30,390 bases of DNA from positions 1 to 30,390 of IMG/VR virus record IMGVR_UViG_3300019889_000030. One strand, 5' to 3'. The translations under genes were made by a program, and so were the position numbers. Shown here piece by piece: positions 1 to 6,549 of this stretch. The notes under the pieces were generated by a model. It was not told where the DNA came from and ran no database searches. It saw only the letters and a list, made by a program, of their open reading frames with translations. How positions within the stretch are numbered: the stretch's first letter is position 1; the number at the start of each line of letters is the position of its first letter. The DNA is from a virus.

Positions 1-108
1 CTGTTCGAGTAGATCATCGAATGGGAAAAATCCGACGATCCACGATCAGTTTTCGTTAATTTCTACGTTTATGCAGGTCAGAGGCTTATGACCTCGACCT
101 ACCTCTAG

Positions 109-366
109 CTACCACGCTGTGCGTGGTCTAGGTGCCGGATCGTGGGACCCCGGCTCACCCGTGCTCAGGTTGCACCACGCACAGCTAGACACCAGGTGCA
201 CAGGGTCATCACCGTACTTCCTGCCCAGCGTGTGATGCACGTGCGTGGCCTTGGTCGTGCAGCCAGGCAGGTTGAGTTGGCACCGGTACCCATCACGTGC
301 CAGCACCGCCGCACGCAGCTTTCGCCATGCCGTCGTGCTGCCATTGCCCCACGCTGTCCTAGCCAT
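109..366 (-). CDS. HNH endonuclease
   Basis: Small HNH nuclease of 85 residues. Seen: a Cys pair at about residues 29 and 36, the HVHH motif at 42-45, and a CxxC pair followed by Asn (62-66), together the zinc-stapled beta-beta-alpha metal fold of HNH enzymes. The frame is open to a start at 426, but the ATG at 366 overlaps the upstream stop codon as TGATG, a typical coupled start, so I chose 366. In HK97-type phages an HNH protein encoded beside the terminase genes is often needed for packaging. Here it ends at the left edge, and if the molecule is circular it would lie directly upstream of the terminase small subunit. The packaging role is inferred from that arrangement. A 7-bp hairpin (111-127) overlaps its stop codon. 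Confidence 0.82.
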   Translation of the reverse strand: MARTAWGNGSTTAWRKLRAAVLARDGYRCQLNLPGCTTKATHVHHTLGRKYGDDPVHLVSSCAWCNLSTGEPGSHDPAPRPRTAW

Positions 367-881
367 CAGGGCCGCACTGCCGTCTGGTTGCGCCTCTCCC
401 GGTACTTGGGGCCACAGCACAAACATGTACCTGCGTCCGCTGTTCGTGCCTCTACGTGGACAGGAGAGGGCATAGAGGGGGTCTCTAGTCCAGCCAGCCT
501 GATCTGGGTAGGCCCAGCGTCCAGCCCGTCCACCAACCGCACCGCGCCGAAGTCCAGCACGAACGGTGCTCGGTCCCTCGGTCCGTCACCGTGCAGGTAC
601 CACCACGTGATGACCGAGGCGGCACGCCCCTCCCGCTCCCTGCTCGCCACGATGGGTAGCGCACCTACCAGGTTGGCCAGCCGCCTCAGCTCGGTGCGCT
701 CAGCCGGCCCTGGCCACGATGCCCCGCTCTTGCACTGGACGAACAGCGCCTGCCCTTGCTTCAACGCCACAAGATCCACCTTGCTCTTGCTGCCCGCCGA
801 TCGGATCACGTCATAGCCGGCCGCCGCCAACTCGTCCCGCGTCCGCCACTCGAACTCCCGGCCTCTGCTGTAGTGACTCAT
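366..881 (-). CDS. Hjc-like PD-(D/E)XK nuclease (Holliday junction resolvase type)
   Basis: 171 residues. The first 60 resemble the archaeal/phage Hjc-type resolvase fold: an N-terminal helix with acidic residues (GREFEW, 7-12), then GYDVIRSAGSKSKVDLVAL ending in the catalytic Asp at 36, then FVQCK with Lys51. The usual E-x-K is Q-C-K here (Gln49), as in some restriction-like nucleases with a migrated or replaced acidic residue. The C-terminal 40 residues contain a CLCC motif and look like an extension. The start at 881 overlaps the upstream stop as ATGA, and the stop overlaps the HNH start. Expected role: resolving branched DNA before packaging or in recombination. The N-terminal coding segment is duplicated near 12275. 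The nuclease fold is fairly certain, the substrate is not. Confidence 0.7.
   Translation of the reverse strand: MSHYSRGREFEWRTRDELAAAGYDVIRSAGSKSKVDLVALKQGQALFVQCKSGASWPGPAERTELRRLANLVGALPIVASREREGRAASVITWWYLHGDGPRDRAPFVLDFGAVRLVDGLDAGPTQIRLAGLETPSMPSPVHVEARTADAGTCLCCGPKYRERRNQTAVRP
831..871. repeat. 41-bp segment duplicated at 12275-12315 (copy 1)
   Basis: Thirty consecutive bases (831-860) are identical to 12275-12304, and about 9 of the next 11 also match. Here the segment encodes, on the minus strand, the start of the Hjc-like nuclease (SRGREFEWRTRDEL). Confidence 0.9.
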
Positions 882-1243
882 CGAGTCGGCCAGTCACCGA
901 GGGTCAGTCGCCGCATATCCGTCACCGTGAAGCCCCGACGGCCGCGCCGATACTCGCGCTGGTACTCGCCTTCCTTGATCAGGAACCCATGCTTGATCAT
1001 CTTTCGGATCAAGTTATCCAGCGTCTTGACCGTGACCTCACTGGACCGGAGTCCGGTTGCCACGACACTCGCCCACTCCCTGCCTCCCCGCTCCCCTTCC
1101 AGCGACGCCCGGATCGCGTGCATGGCGGGTGCCAGCTTCGGTGCCACCGCTGGATCCATCGCCTTGATCAGATACGCCATCTCGTCCGCGTCAGCCCGCT
1201 GACGTACGTAGTCCATGTCCGCAGTGTCCATGCGATTCACCAT
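878..1243 (-). CDS. Hypothetical protein, possibly winged-helix
   Basis: 121 residues, not recognised. Helical, rich in charged residues, with a segment around residues 70-95 (SSEVTVKTLDNLIRKMIKHG) followed by a basic stretch (YQREYRRGRRGF). This is compatible with a winged-helix DNA-binding domain but not diagnostic. It is the first gene of the three-gene nuclease cluster, with an ATGA overlap to the next gene. The ATG at 1243 is preceded by a G-rich stretch that is also part of a 7-bp hairpin (1247-1264), so translation or transcription may be controlled there. A role in regulating or aiding the neighbouring nucleases is only inference. Confidence 0.6.
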   Translation of the reverse strand: MVNRMDTADMDYVRQRADADEMAYLIKAMDPAVAPKLAPAMHAIRASLEGERGGREWASVVATGLRSSEVTVKTLDNLIRKMIKHGFLIKEGEYQREYRRGRRGFTVTDMRRLTLGDWPTR

Positions 1244-1246
1244 ACC

Positions 1247-1264
1247 CCCTATGCCCTCATAGGG
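1247..1264. promoter_or_regulatory. Hairpin or operator over the ribosome binding site of the 878-1243 gene
   Basis: CCCTATG-CCCT-CATAGGG: a perfect 7-bp inverted repeat with a 4-base spacer, 3 bases upstream of the ATG at 1243. As RNA it would enclose the purine-rich ribosome binding stretch; as DNA it could be an operator. Confidence 0.5.
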
Positions 1265-1321
1265 CTAGCGGCTCTGCTCTGCTGTAGGGACTCATGATCC
1301 ACATTGCCTCTCGTCTGTCCT

Positions 1322-1508
1322 CTGGTCAAACCGGCTCTGGTCACCTGGTCAGGTCACTGCCCTGTAAAGGGGCAGTGACCAGTGACCAGTTTGGGCTGGT
1401 CAGTCCTGGTCAGTTCAGTAATGACCAGCCCTTTACGCAGGTCAGGCATCGTCTTCAGTGTTAAGCTGGTCAGCGCTGGTCAGCTGGTCAGTAGATCTTT
1501 TTGACCAG
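1322..1508. repeat. Cluster of twelve CTGGTCA/TGACCAG repeats (iteron-like)
   Basis: The heptamer CTGGTCA begins at 1322, 1337, 1345, 1396, 1406, 1466, 1476 and 1484, and its complement TGACCAG at 1376, 1383, 1422 and 1502: twelve exact copies in 187 bases. The first eight are in the non-coding stretch 1244-1441 and the last four are inside the 3' end of the primase gene, where they help encode TDQL/ADQL. Repeats of this kind beside a RepA-like primase-helicase gene are typical of replication origins, but a multi-site operator is also possible. Rough spacing is 7-15 bases within sub-clusters. Confidence 0.75.
1352..1380. terminator. 11-bp perfect hairpin inside the repeat cluster
   Basis: GGTCACTGCCC and GGGCAGTGACC flank a 7-base loop (TGTAAAG). 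The hairpin is about 60 bases past the stop of the primase gene on the minus strand, so it could end that transcript, but no U-run follows on either strand. Its outer arms carry GGTCA/TGACC, the core of the surrounding heptamer, so it may instead belong to the origin. Confidence 0.5.
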
Positions 1509-3787
1509 CGCTCCGAAACGATCTTGTGAGCCTCCCTCAGAAGGCGGTTACCGGCCGGTAGATTCACCTCGATCGCCGTGGTGTCCCTACCTACAATCCG
1601 ACCACGCTGAGTGAAGTACTCACTTATATGCGTAACCAACTCTGCCAAGTCACCCGCCCGCTCCGCAGCTGCCTCCACTCGCTTGACCGATCGCGGCGCG
1701 TCCATCGGGTCATAGCTCAGGTAGGCACTACTCGCGGCTGTCCTCAGCACCAACGGCACTTCTCCGAGCAGCTCGCCATCCTTCGACTTCCGGTGACTGA
1801 GCGTGCGTGGGTTGTCTGGCCCTCGGTTCTCGCCGTCCAGCGAGATGACCCATGACGCGTCCGCGTTGTCGTCAATGACCGAGGACCCGCGTGCGCGCTG
1901 GCCTTGGTGCCCGGTGTGGTGCAGCACGAGTACCGCGATACCCAGCACGTCCCGGATGATGAACAGCCGCTCCAGGACCCTGCCCACCTCCTTGGCGTCG
2001 TTCTCATCAATGCCCGGCGCGCATCGGTGCAGGGTGTCCACCACGAGGAGCTGGGCGCCGTGCTCCGTGATCGCCGCGCAGAGTTGCGACATGTCCTCGT
2101 CCTTCAGCACGTTTACCGGCCCACGCCACACGGTGAGTGCGCCACGAGGCCGGGAGCCGACATTCCGGCCCGCTTGCCACGCCGTGAAGCGCCGATCGAA
2201 GGATCCCGCTCCCTCTGCCCCGACGTAAACCACCGGGACCGCCTGAGGCACCTCATGGCCGGCCCACGATGTCCCGGTGGCCAGGGAAGCGGCCCAGTCC
2301 AGTGCCAAGAACGTCTTGTACGTACCGAACTTGCCCGCGAGCACGACCATGGTGCGCTTGTCCAACACGTCGGTGATCAGCGGTTCCGGAGCCGGAATTC
2401 TGTGCAAGTCATTCCAGTCCAGCCAACGCGACTCCGTCACGTCGAGCACGGGTGAATCCGCTGCGGTCAACGGGGTGTCGAAACCATCCACAAGCTGTGG
2501 ATTCAGTGTGGACCCGGTATCCTGAGTGCTGGCATCTGAATCCCCTTCAGCGGCCTTGCTGCCCCGGTCGGTCACCGCCTCGACTACCGGGGCAGCGCTC
2601 TGCGCGGCACGTACCATCTCAGTGAAGTCACCCAGGCCATCGAGGGGACGAGTGGCCAGACCCAACGACCTTGACGCGGCGCCTACGTTCCCATCGTGGT
2701 CCCACCACGCGACGAACTGGAGCTTGGTCAGCGTGCGAGGTGCGCTGACCAACACGGTGTCGGACCACAAGTGGATCGGCCGGTGCCCGGAGTCGTCGTC
2801 ATAGTTGGGGTGGGAGCACCCTGCCTCGTGCGCGACCGCGCTCTTGGGGCTGGCATGGGAGCCGGGAGCGGTCCAGGTGAGGCAGCCGCACGCGTCCCGC
2901 CGGCCGGTCTCCGCCCATCCTCGGGGCGCCAGGAGGTCGGCCCACGGGGTGTTCTCGTCGGACAGCGCCACGTTGGTGGCGTCGACGTCGCCGCTTGCCA
3001 TCTTGGCTCGGCGGGCCGTGTCCTGCGCGAGGGTGCGCGCGGCCCGCTCGGTGACGAACGTGGTGATGCGCGCGAGGATCCAGTCCGGCACGGGCCACGG
3101 TGTGCCGACCGCCATGTACGGTCCCTCGGCACGCACCGACGGCGGTACCAGCACCTGCCCGCCGGACCAGTACAGGGACCACTTGTCCTGGTCGGTGTAC
3201 ACCCCGTTGTCGACCAGGGGGAGTTCTACACCGACAGGCAGGGTGAACCACACGTGCCCGCCGTCCTTGTGTTCCCACACCCCGTCCTTTTGGTGACCGG
3301 GAGAGCGCACGGTGTACAGCTCATCCGGGTCCGGCACGTCCCCGGTAGGGTCCTCGGCGTGCCAGGCCGCCAAGAACGCGTCGCGTTGCTCAAGGGTGTC
3401 TAGGTCGGCGATGACGACGCGGGACAGTCCGGGCTCGACTCCGATGTTGGGCAGCCCGCCGTAGCGTCTGGTCACCAGTCCAAGGATTGTGCTGACCTTC
3501 GCGCCGGCGTCGGTGTTGGCGGCGGTGAGCGCGTGTGCCTTACCGCAGTCGTGCCGGGACCGGGGATTACGCACCCCGGCCGCCAGGTCGGCAGCATGCG
3601 CCGCACGGTCCGCGTCACGTGCGGCCTTGTCACTGAGCGTGCACACGTTGGCTTTCTTGGTGCCTGGCGCGTTCAGCACGATGGCGTAACCCGCGCGCCC
3701 GGCCTTGCGAATCAGCCCGGCGAGGCTGTCCAGGTCACCGGGTACCGCGATGCCGAACGTGTCGGCGAACGAGTCATGAGCGAGCAT
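1442..3787 (-). CDS. Bifunctional primase-polymerase fused to a RepA-like AAA ATPase/helicase
   Basis: 781 residues. The N-terminal third is an archaeo-eukaryotic-type Prim-Pol domain: the metal-binding pair D128/D130 in VVIADLD, the conserved SPGH (162-165) and the GGHVWF strand (176-181). A Cys/His-rich linker follows (C300, C302, H311, H320, C324, H326), possibly a zinc site. The C-terminal half is a RecA-fold ATPase of the RepA/AAA_25 type: Walker A GKFGTYKT (485-492), Walker B LLVVDT (580-585) and a VLVLHHTGH sensor strand (619-627). The protein should unwind origin DNA and lay primers for the polymerase encoded just upstream (3827-5740). The last codons contain four of the CTGGTCA repeats, so the gene overlaps the candidate origin. 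The domain assignment is strong, but which repeat it binds is unknown. Confidence 0.9.
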   Translation of the reverse strand: MLAHDSFADTFGIAVPGDLDSLAGLIRKAGRAGYAIVLNAPGTKKANVCTLSDKAARDADRAAHAADLAAGVRNPRSRHDCGKAHALTAANTDAGAKVSTILGLVTRRYGGLPNIGVEPGLSRVVIADLDTLEQRDAFLAAWHAEDPTGDVPDPDELYTVRSPGHQKDGVWEHKDGGHVWFTLPVGVELPLVDNGVYTDQDKWSLYWSGGQVLVPPSVRAEGPYMAVGTPWPVPDWILARITTFVTERAARTLAQDTARRAKMASGDVDATNVALSDENTPWADLLAPRGWAETGRRDACGCLTWTAPGSHASPKSAVAHEAGCSHPNYDDDSGHRPIHLWSDTVLVSAPRTLTKLQFVAWWDHDGNVGAASRSLGLATRPLDGLGDFTEMVRAAQSAAPVVEAVTDRGSKAAEGDSDASTQDTGSTLNPQLVDGFDTPLTAADSPVLDVTESRWLDWNDLHRIPAPEPLITDVLDKRTMVVLAGKFGTYKTFLALDWAASLATGTSWAGHEVPQAVPVVYVGAEGAGSFDRRFTAWQAGRNVGSRPRGALTVWRGPVNVLKDEDMSQLCAAITEHGAQLLVVDTLHRCAPGIDENDAKEVGRVLERLFIIRDVLGIAVLVLHHTGHQGQRARGSSVIDDNADASWVISLDGENRGPDNPRTLSHRKSKDGELLGEVPLVLRTAASSAYLSYDPMDAPRSVKRVEAAAERAGDLAELVTHISEYFTQRGRIVGRDTTAIEVNLPAGNRLLREAHKIVSERWSKRSTDQLTSADQLNTEDDA

Positions 3788-3826
3788 CAGGTACTTCCGC
3801 CTCTGTTGGTGGGGTGTGTGTGGGCA

Positions 3827-5740
3827 TCAGACCTTCGCCCACCTCTCGCCTAGATCGTGCCGGTCCGTGCGCAGTACGGGAACCCGCTTGGCGAGCTCGC
3901 ACAGTCGACCCGGTGGGCGCCGCATGAGCCGCTCCCATTCAGGCGCGGCGGCCGTCGACACGACGAGCTCGTCGTGCATGGACAGGTACAAGCTGTCGGC
4001 CAGTCCCGCGTTGTCGCCCTCGAGCACGGTTTCCATCAACACATCGAACGCACTGCCCTGTACGAAGTAGTTGACCCCCTTGTGGACCATGCGGGTAGGC
4101 GGACCCTGCTCCCCGGTCTCCTCGTCCACCCACCCCTTGCCCATCGGCACCGGCATGATCCGACCAGCCAGCGAGAACACCAAGCCGTGCTCGCGAGCGA
4201 TGCACCGCAAGAGACCCTCTCGCTGGCCTGGCGCGGTACACGCCGACCTGGCGCGGACAAGGTCGGCAACACCCGGCATGGAGGACAGCAGGCTGTCTCG
4301 CAGCTCCTCGGCGTGTTCAGTGCTGATCCCCAAGTCACTCGCGAGCTTGAGGATCCCCTCGCCATACAGCTGAGCGAGCAGGACGACCTTGGCGTGAGGC
4401 CGGGAGATACCCGCCTGAGCCATGATGGGCGCATAGAAATCAGCACCTGCCTCGAACGCCTCTATCAGGGCCAGATCGGGAGCCGATCCCCTCCCCGCCG
4501 CTACGTTGGTGATCACGACGGGCTCAATCTGGGCCCAGTCCAGCGAGGTGAAGGGGTCGTCTACGTCGCACAGCACGATGCCTCGTGCGTCCTTCGGGAA
4601 CTGGTGCAGGGGCACGCCGGACATGGACGCGCGGCCGGTCACGGCGGTGAGTACGTTCGTGGCGGGGTAGATTCGGCCGTCGTCTCCGGATTGGCCGATC
4701 GCCTTGCCCAGGTAGTCGTCAGCCACCTTCTTGATCTGTTTGTGGGTGACGAACGTCTTGGCTATCGGGTGCGTGAGCGTTCCTAGGTGGTCCGCCGTGG
4801 TACTGGGCCGCTTGGTCTTAGCCGTGCGTGGGTAGTCCGCCGGTAGCGCGCCTTCCCGTTCCAGGAACGTGACCAGCTCACCAGCATGGCCCGGTGTGAC
4901 ACGCGCCGCCGCAAGCTGGAGCTCGGCAGTGGACAGTCGCTCGGCGGTGCGCTCCCGGTAGCTCTGAAGGAAGTCCAGGTCCACACGCAGCCCTAGACAG
5001 GCACGGCGCAGAAGTATCCGGTTGAATCGCTGGACCTTGTCCACCAGGTCCCATGCGTCCTGGCCAGTCACCCCGTACTCAGTGAAGGGGTGGCCGGTGG
5101 TGAGCCGGTCATAGGCGGCACGGCGCACCAGGGGCAGCACCCGTGCGGTCATGATGACGTCGCTCGCCGCGCCGAGCAGGTAGAGCATCCGGTCAAGGTC
5201 AAACTGGTAGTAACCGGTCTGCCTGGTCAACCCCAAGGCGCGGAACGCGAGTGCCAGTGCGTCCTCGTTCGGCACCCCGAGATACCGGTGTCCGATCGCG
5301 CCGAGGCTGGCGCTCATCCGAACGTCCGGTTCAGCGAGACGAGCGTGCACCACTGTGTCTTCAACCCGGGCACAGTCATCGGGCACGAGGAGGCCATTGC
5401 GGGCCAGGTTCGGCACATCAAACGCGCTGTTGTGGAAGACCAACGTGGGTGCGGTAGCGATCAGCTCGCGAACGGCCTTGTGCTGAAACTCGTCACGGGG
5501 ATCGAGCACCACCGCTGCGTCCCCGTCGGAGAAGGACACGCACTTGATTCGAGTGGACAGGTCACCTAGGCCAAACCCCTCGATGTCGACGGAGACAGGC
5601 ATGCCTCGCCAGCCGTCGATCACCTTGCGGACCGCGACCTCTCCGGCGTAGCACGGGACGCGATCCCAACCCAGAGAGCCGGGAGCGCTGGACCGGAATC
5701 GCTCGGCGGCCGGCCGGACGGGTGGATCGGTGTAGAGCAT
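3827..5740 (-). CDS. DNA polymerase I (family A) with 3'-5' exonuclease domain
   Basis: 637 residues. The N-terminal exonuclease domain has D52-I-E54 (ExoI, inside VDIEGFG), HNSAFD at 103-108 (ExoII) and a later acidic ExoIII-like stretch near SDVIMTARV. The polymerase domain has TGRASMSG (368-375), motif A DWAQIEP (401-407, a variant of DYSQIEL), motif B R447...K451...YG460, the FVQGSAFDV segment (559-567) and motif C HDE (589-591). There is no 5'-3' exonuclease domain, as is usual for phage enzymes. The ATG at 5740 has GAAGGA 8 bases upstream. It replicates the phage genome with the downstream Prim-Pol/ATPase. The HTH gene lies upstream, separated by a strong hairpin that may reduce read-through. 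Confidence 0.95.
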   Translation of the reverse strand: MLYTDPPVRPAAERFRSSAPGSLGWDRVPCYAGEVAVRKVIDGWRGMPVSVDIEGFGLGDLSTRIKCVSFSDGDAAVVLDPRDEFQHKAVRELIATAPTLVFHNSAFDVPNLARNGLLVPDDCARVEDTVVHARLAEPDVRMSASLGAIGHRYLGVPNEDALALAFRALGLTRQTGYYQFDLDRMLYLLGAASDVIMTARVLPLVRRAAYDRLTTGHPFTEYGVTGQDAWDLVDKVQRFNRILLRRACLGLRVDLDFLQSYRERTAERLSTAELQLAAARVTPGHAGELVTFLEREGALPADYPRTAKTKRPSTTADHLGTLTHPIAKTFVTHKQIKKVADDYLGKAIGQSGDDGRIYPATNVLTAVTGRASMSGVPLHQFPKDARGIVLCDVDDPFTSLDWAQIEPVVITNVAAGRGSAPDLALIEAFEAGADFYAPIMAQAGISRPHAKVVLLAQLYGEGILKLASDLGISTEHAEELRDSLLSSMPGVADLVRARSACTAPGQREGLLRCIAREHGLVFSLAGRIMPVPMGKGWVDEETGEQGPPTRMVHKGVNYFVQGSAFDVLMETVLEGDNAGLADSLYLSMHDELVVSTAAAPEWERLMRRPPGRLCELAKRVPVLRTDRHDLGERWAKV

Positions 5741-5774
5741 GTGCGGTATCCTTCGGACGGGAAGTGGGAAACGG

Positions 5775-5810
5775 GAACCCCCGGTCGTGGTGGTCAGCGA
5801 CCGGGGGTTC
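5775..5810 (-). terminator. 13-bp stem hairpin between the HTH gene and DNA polymerase
   Basis: GAACCCCCGGTCG and CGACCGGGGGTTC pair perfectly around a 10-base loop. The stem begins immediately after the TAA stop of the HTH gene and ends 34 bases before the polymerase start. With no U-run after it, it may be a GC-type actinobacterial terminator or an attenuator between the two genes. Confidence 0.7.
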
Positions 5811-6014
5811 TTACTTGTCCCGGGTGTAGCGCAGGAACCGGCCCAGCTCGCGCCGCTCGACCCGGGGCGAGCTGAACGCTCGCCCTGGTCCCGTGCGAGA
5901 GCTGTAGCGGGTGAGGTGTCCTTCGGCCACCCAGTTGCGGATGGTGCGAGTCGAGACGCCGGCGAGTTCGGCCGCCTCGTCGTACGTGATGAGGTCCGTG
6001 GTCGTCATGGTCAC
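5811..6014 (-). CDS. MerR/excisionase-type helix-turn-helix DNA-binding protein
   Basis: 67 residues from the GTG at 6014. Clear HTH_17 pattern: LITYDEAAELAGVSTRTIRN, then WVAEGHLTRY, then a basic C-terminus. I chose GTG 6014 because GGAGGT lies 7 bases upstream; the in-frame ATG at 6047 would lie before the predicted transcription start (about 6043). The gene sits at the divergent promoter with its 15-bp palindrome. It is a natural candidate for the protein binding there, or for an excisionase or replication-switch regulator. No integrase gene is present to support an excisionase role. Confidence 0.8.
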   Translation of the reverse strand: MTMTTTDLITYDEAAELAGVSTRTIRNWVAEGHLTRYSSRTGPGRAFSSPRVERRELGRFLRYTRDK

Positions 6015-6049
6015 CGGGTCTACCTCCGGTCGATGGGGTGTTGGCACCG

Positions 6050-6079
6050 ACCCTACCCGATCACTTCCAGAGTTGACAA
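6050..6079 (-). promoter_or_regulatory. Leftward promoter of the HTH-polymerase-primase unit
   Basis: On the minus strand TTGTCA (6079-6074), an 18-base spacer, then TAGGGT (6055-6050). The predicted start is near 6043, about 29 bases before the GTG at 6014. Confidence 0.6.
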
Positions 6080-6083
6080 CTCT
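6069..6083. promoter_or_regulatory. 15-bp palindromic operator spanning both divergent -35 boxes
   Basis: AGAGTTGACAACTCT is symmetric about position 6076 (only the central base is unpaired). It contains TTGACA for the rightward promoter and TTGTCA for the leftward one, so one dimeric protein bound here would block both. Confidence 0.75.
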
Positions 6084-6102
6084 CTTCCACTTGCCTTAGA
6101 CT
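6073..6102 (+). promoter_or_regulatory. Rightward promoter of the helicase-RecB unit
   Basis: Consensus TTGACA (6073-6078), an 18-base spacer, then TAGACT (6097-6102). The predicted start is near 6109, with the first ATG at 6140 behind AGAGG. The spacing mirrors that of the leftward promoter. Confidence 0.7.
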
Positions 6103-6139
6103 TCCGCTCGTTACCGCAACCCCAGCGAGAGGAACGATC

Positions 6140-6172
6140 ATGAGCGAACTGGAAGAGGTGCCCCGTGGCTGA
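6140..6172 (+). CDS. 10-codon leader peptide
   Basis: MSELEEVPRG, then TGA. AGAGG lies 7 bases before the ATG. Its last codons contain the start of the next gene: GTGGCTGA holds the GTG (6165) of the next gene and the TGA of this one. It probably serves to deliver ribosomes to the next start. Whether the peptide has its own function cannot be told. Confidence 0.45.
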   Translation: MSELEEVPRG

Positions 6173-6293
6173 CGCACTTGACCAAGGGGCCTGCTCACGG
6201 TGCGGGGTATCCGAGGACGAGTGGTGTCGGGCGCGGTGCGATTGCGACTCCTGCCTGACCGAGATGGTCAACATGGAGGTGCCCCGTGGCTGA
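6165..6293 (+). CDS. Small Cys-rich (zinc-binding) protein
   Basis: 42 residues from GTG 6165. Six cysteines (10, 13, 21, 25, 27, 30), including a CxxCG knuckle, suggest a zinc-binding mini-protein. It starts inside the leader ORF and ends inside the next gene, each time through the same 8-base GTGGCTGA overlap, and its last residues (EVPRG) repeat those of the leader. No family recognised. Confidence 0.5.
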   Translation: MADALDQGACSRCGVSEDEWCRARCDCDSCLTEMVNMEVPRG

Positions 6294-6549
6294 GCTACCT
6301 CTGCGCGATTACGGAGTGCCTGACGTGAGCAGAGGCGACGTCGAGAGCCGCGCGGCCATTCAGGACTGGGTCACGCGCGAGATGGGTTCGAGTTACCGGG
6401 GCGTCCCGCGTCCGGAGCGCTACCGGGTCACGGTCGGCAAGGAGCTGACCGAGGCCCTGGCCTGGAAGGCGGGGGTGGACGCTGCACGCGGCGGGCATCC
6501 CGTCCGCCATGGTCACCGGCACGACACCGACCGAGGATCCCGTGGCTGA
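6286..6549 (+). CDS. Hypothetical protein with helicase-derived ends (chimeric)
   Basis: 87 residues from GTG 6286. The first ten residues (VAELPLRDYG) match the start of the helicase (VAELSLRDYQ), with 25 of 27 bases identical. The last 58 bases before the helicase junction (6482-6539) are identical to helicase sequence at 7349-7406 but read in another frame, giving an Arg/His-rich tail. The middle (residues 11-65) is unique and unrecognised. The gene looks like a chimera or remnant made from a helicase duplication, perhaps still translated because it couples to the helicase start. Function unknown. Confidence 0.55.
   Translation: MAELPLRDYGVPDVSRGDVESRAAIQDWVTREMGSSYRGVPRPERYRVTVGKELTEALAWKAGVDAARGGHPVRHGHRHDTDRGSRG
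6482..6539 (+). repeat. 58-bp perfect direct repeat, copy 1
   Basis: Identical to 7349-7406, 867 bases downstream. This copy lies before the helicase start and supplies the GAGG that precedes its GTG. Confidence 0.92.

Noticed and set aside
1-20. Direct terminal repeat between the two ends of the window
   Set aside because: The first bases do not recur at the right end, so terminal redundancy is not visible.
111-127. Hairpin ACCACGC-TGT-GCGTGGT as terminator of the left operon
   Set aside because: It overlaps the HNH stop codon, is short and has no U-run; insufficient for a terminator call.
142-816. Long plus-strand ORF opposite the HNH and nuclease genes
   Set aside because: Arg/Pro/Ser-rich, no domain, no ribosome site; antisense shadow of two recognised genes.
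2696-3403. Plus-strand ORF opposite the primase gene
   Set aside because: Shadow of the Prim-Pol/ATPase gene, low complexity and no start signal.
6509-6541. ATG 6509 as helicase start
   Set aside because: Possible, but the added 11 residues come from the duplicated segment and the GTG 6542 junction matches two neighbouring gene junctions.
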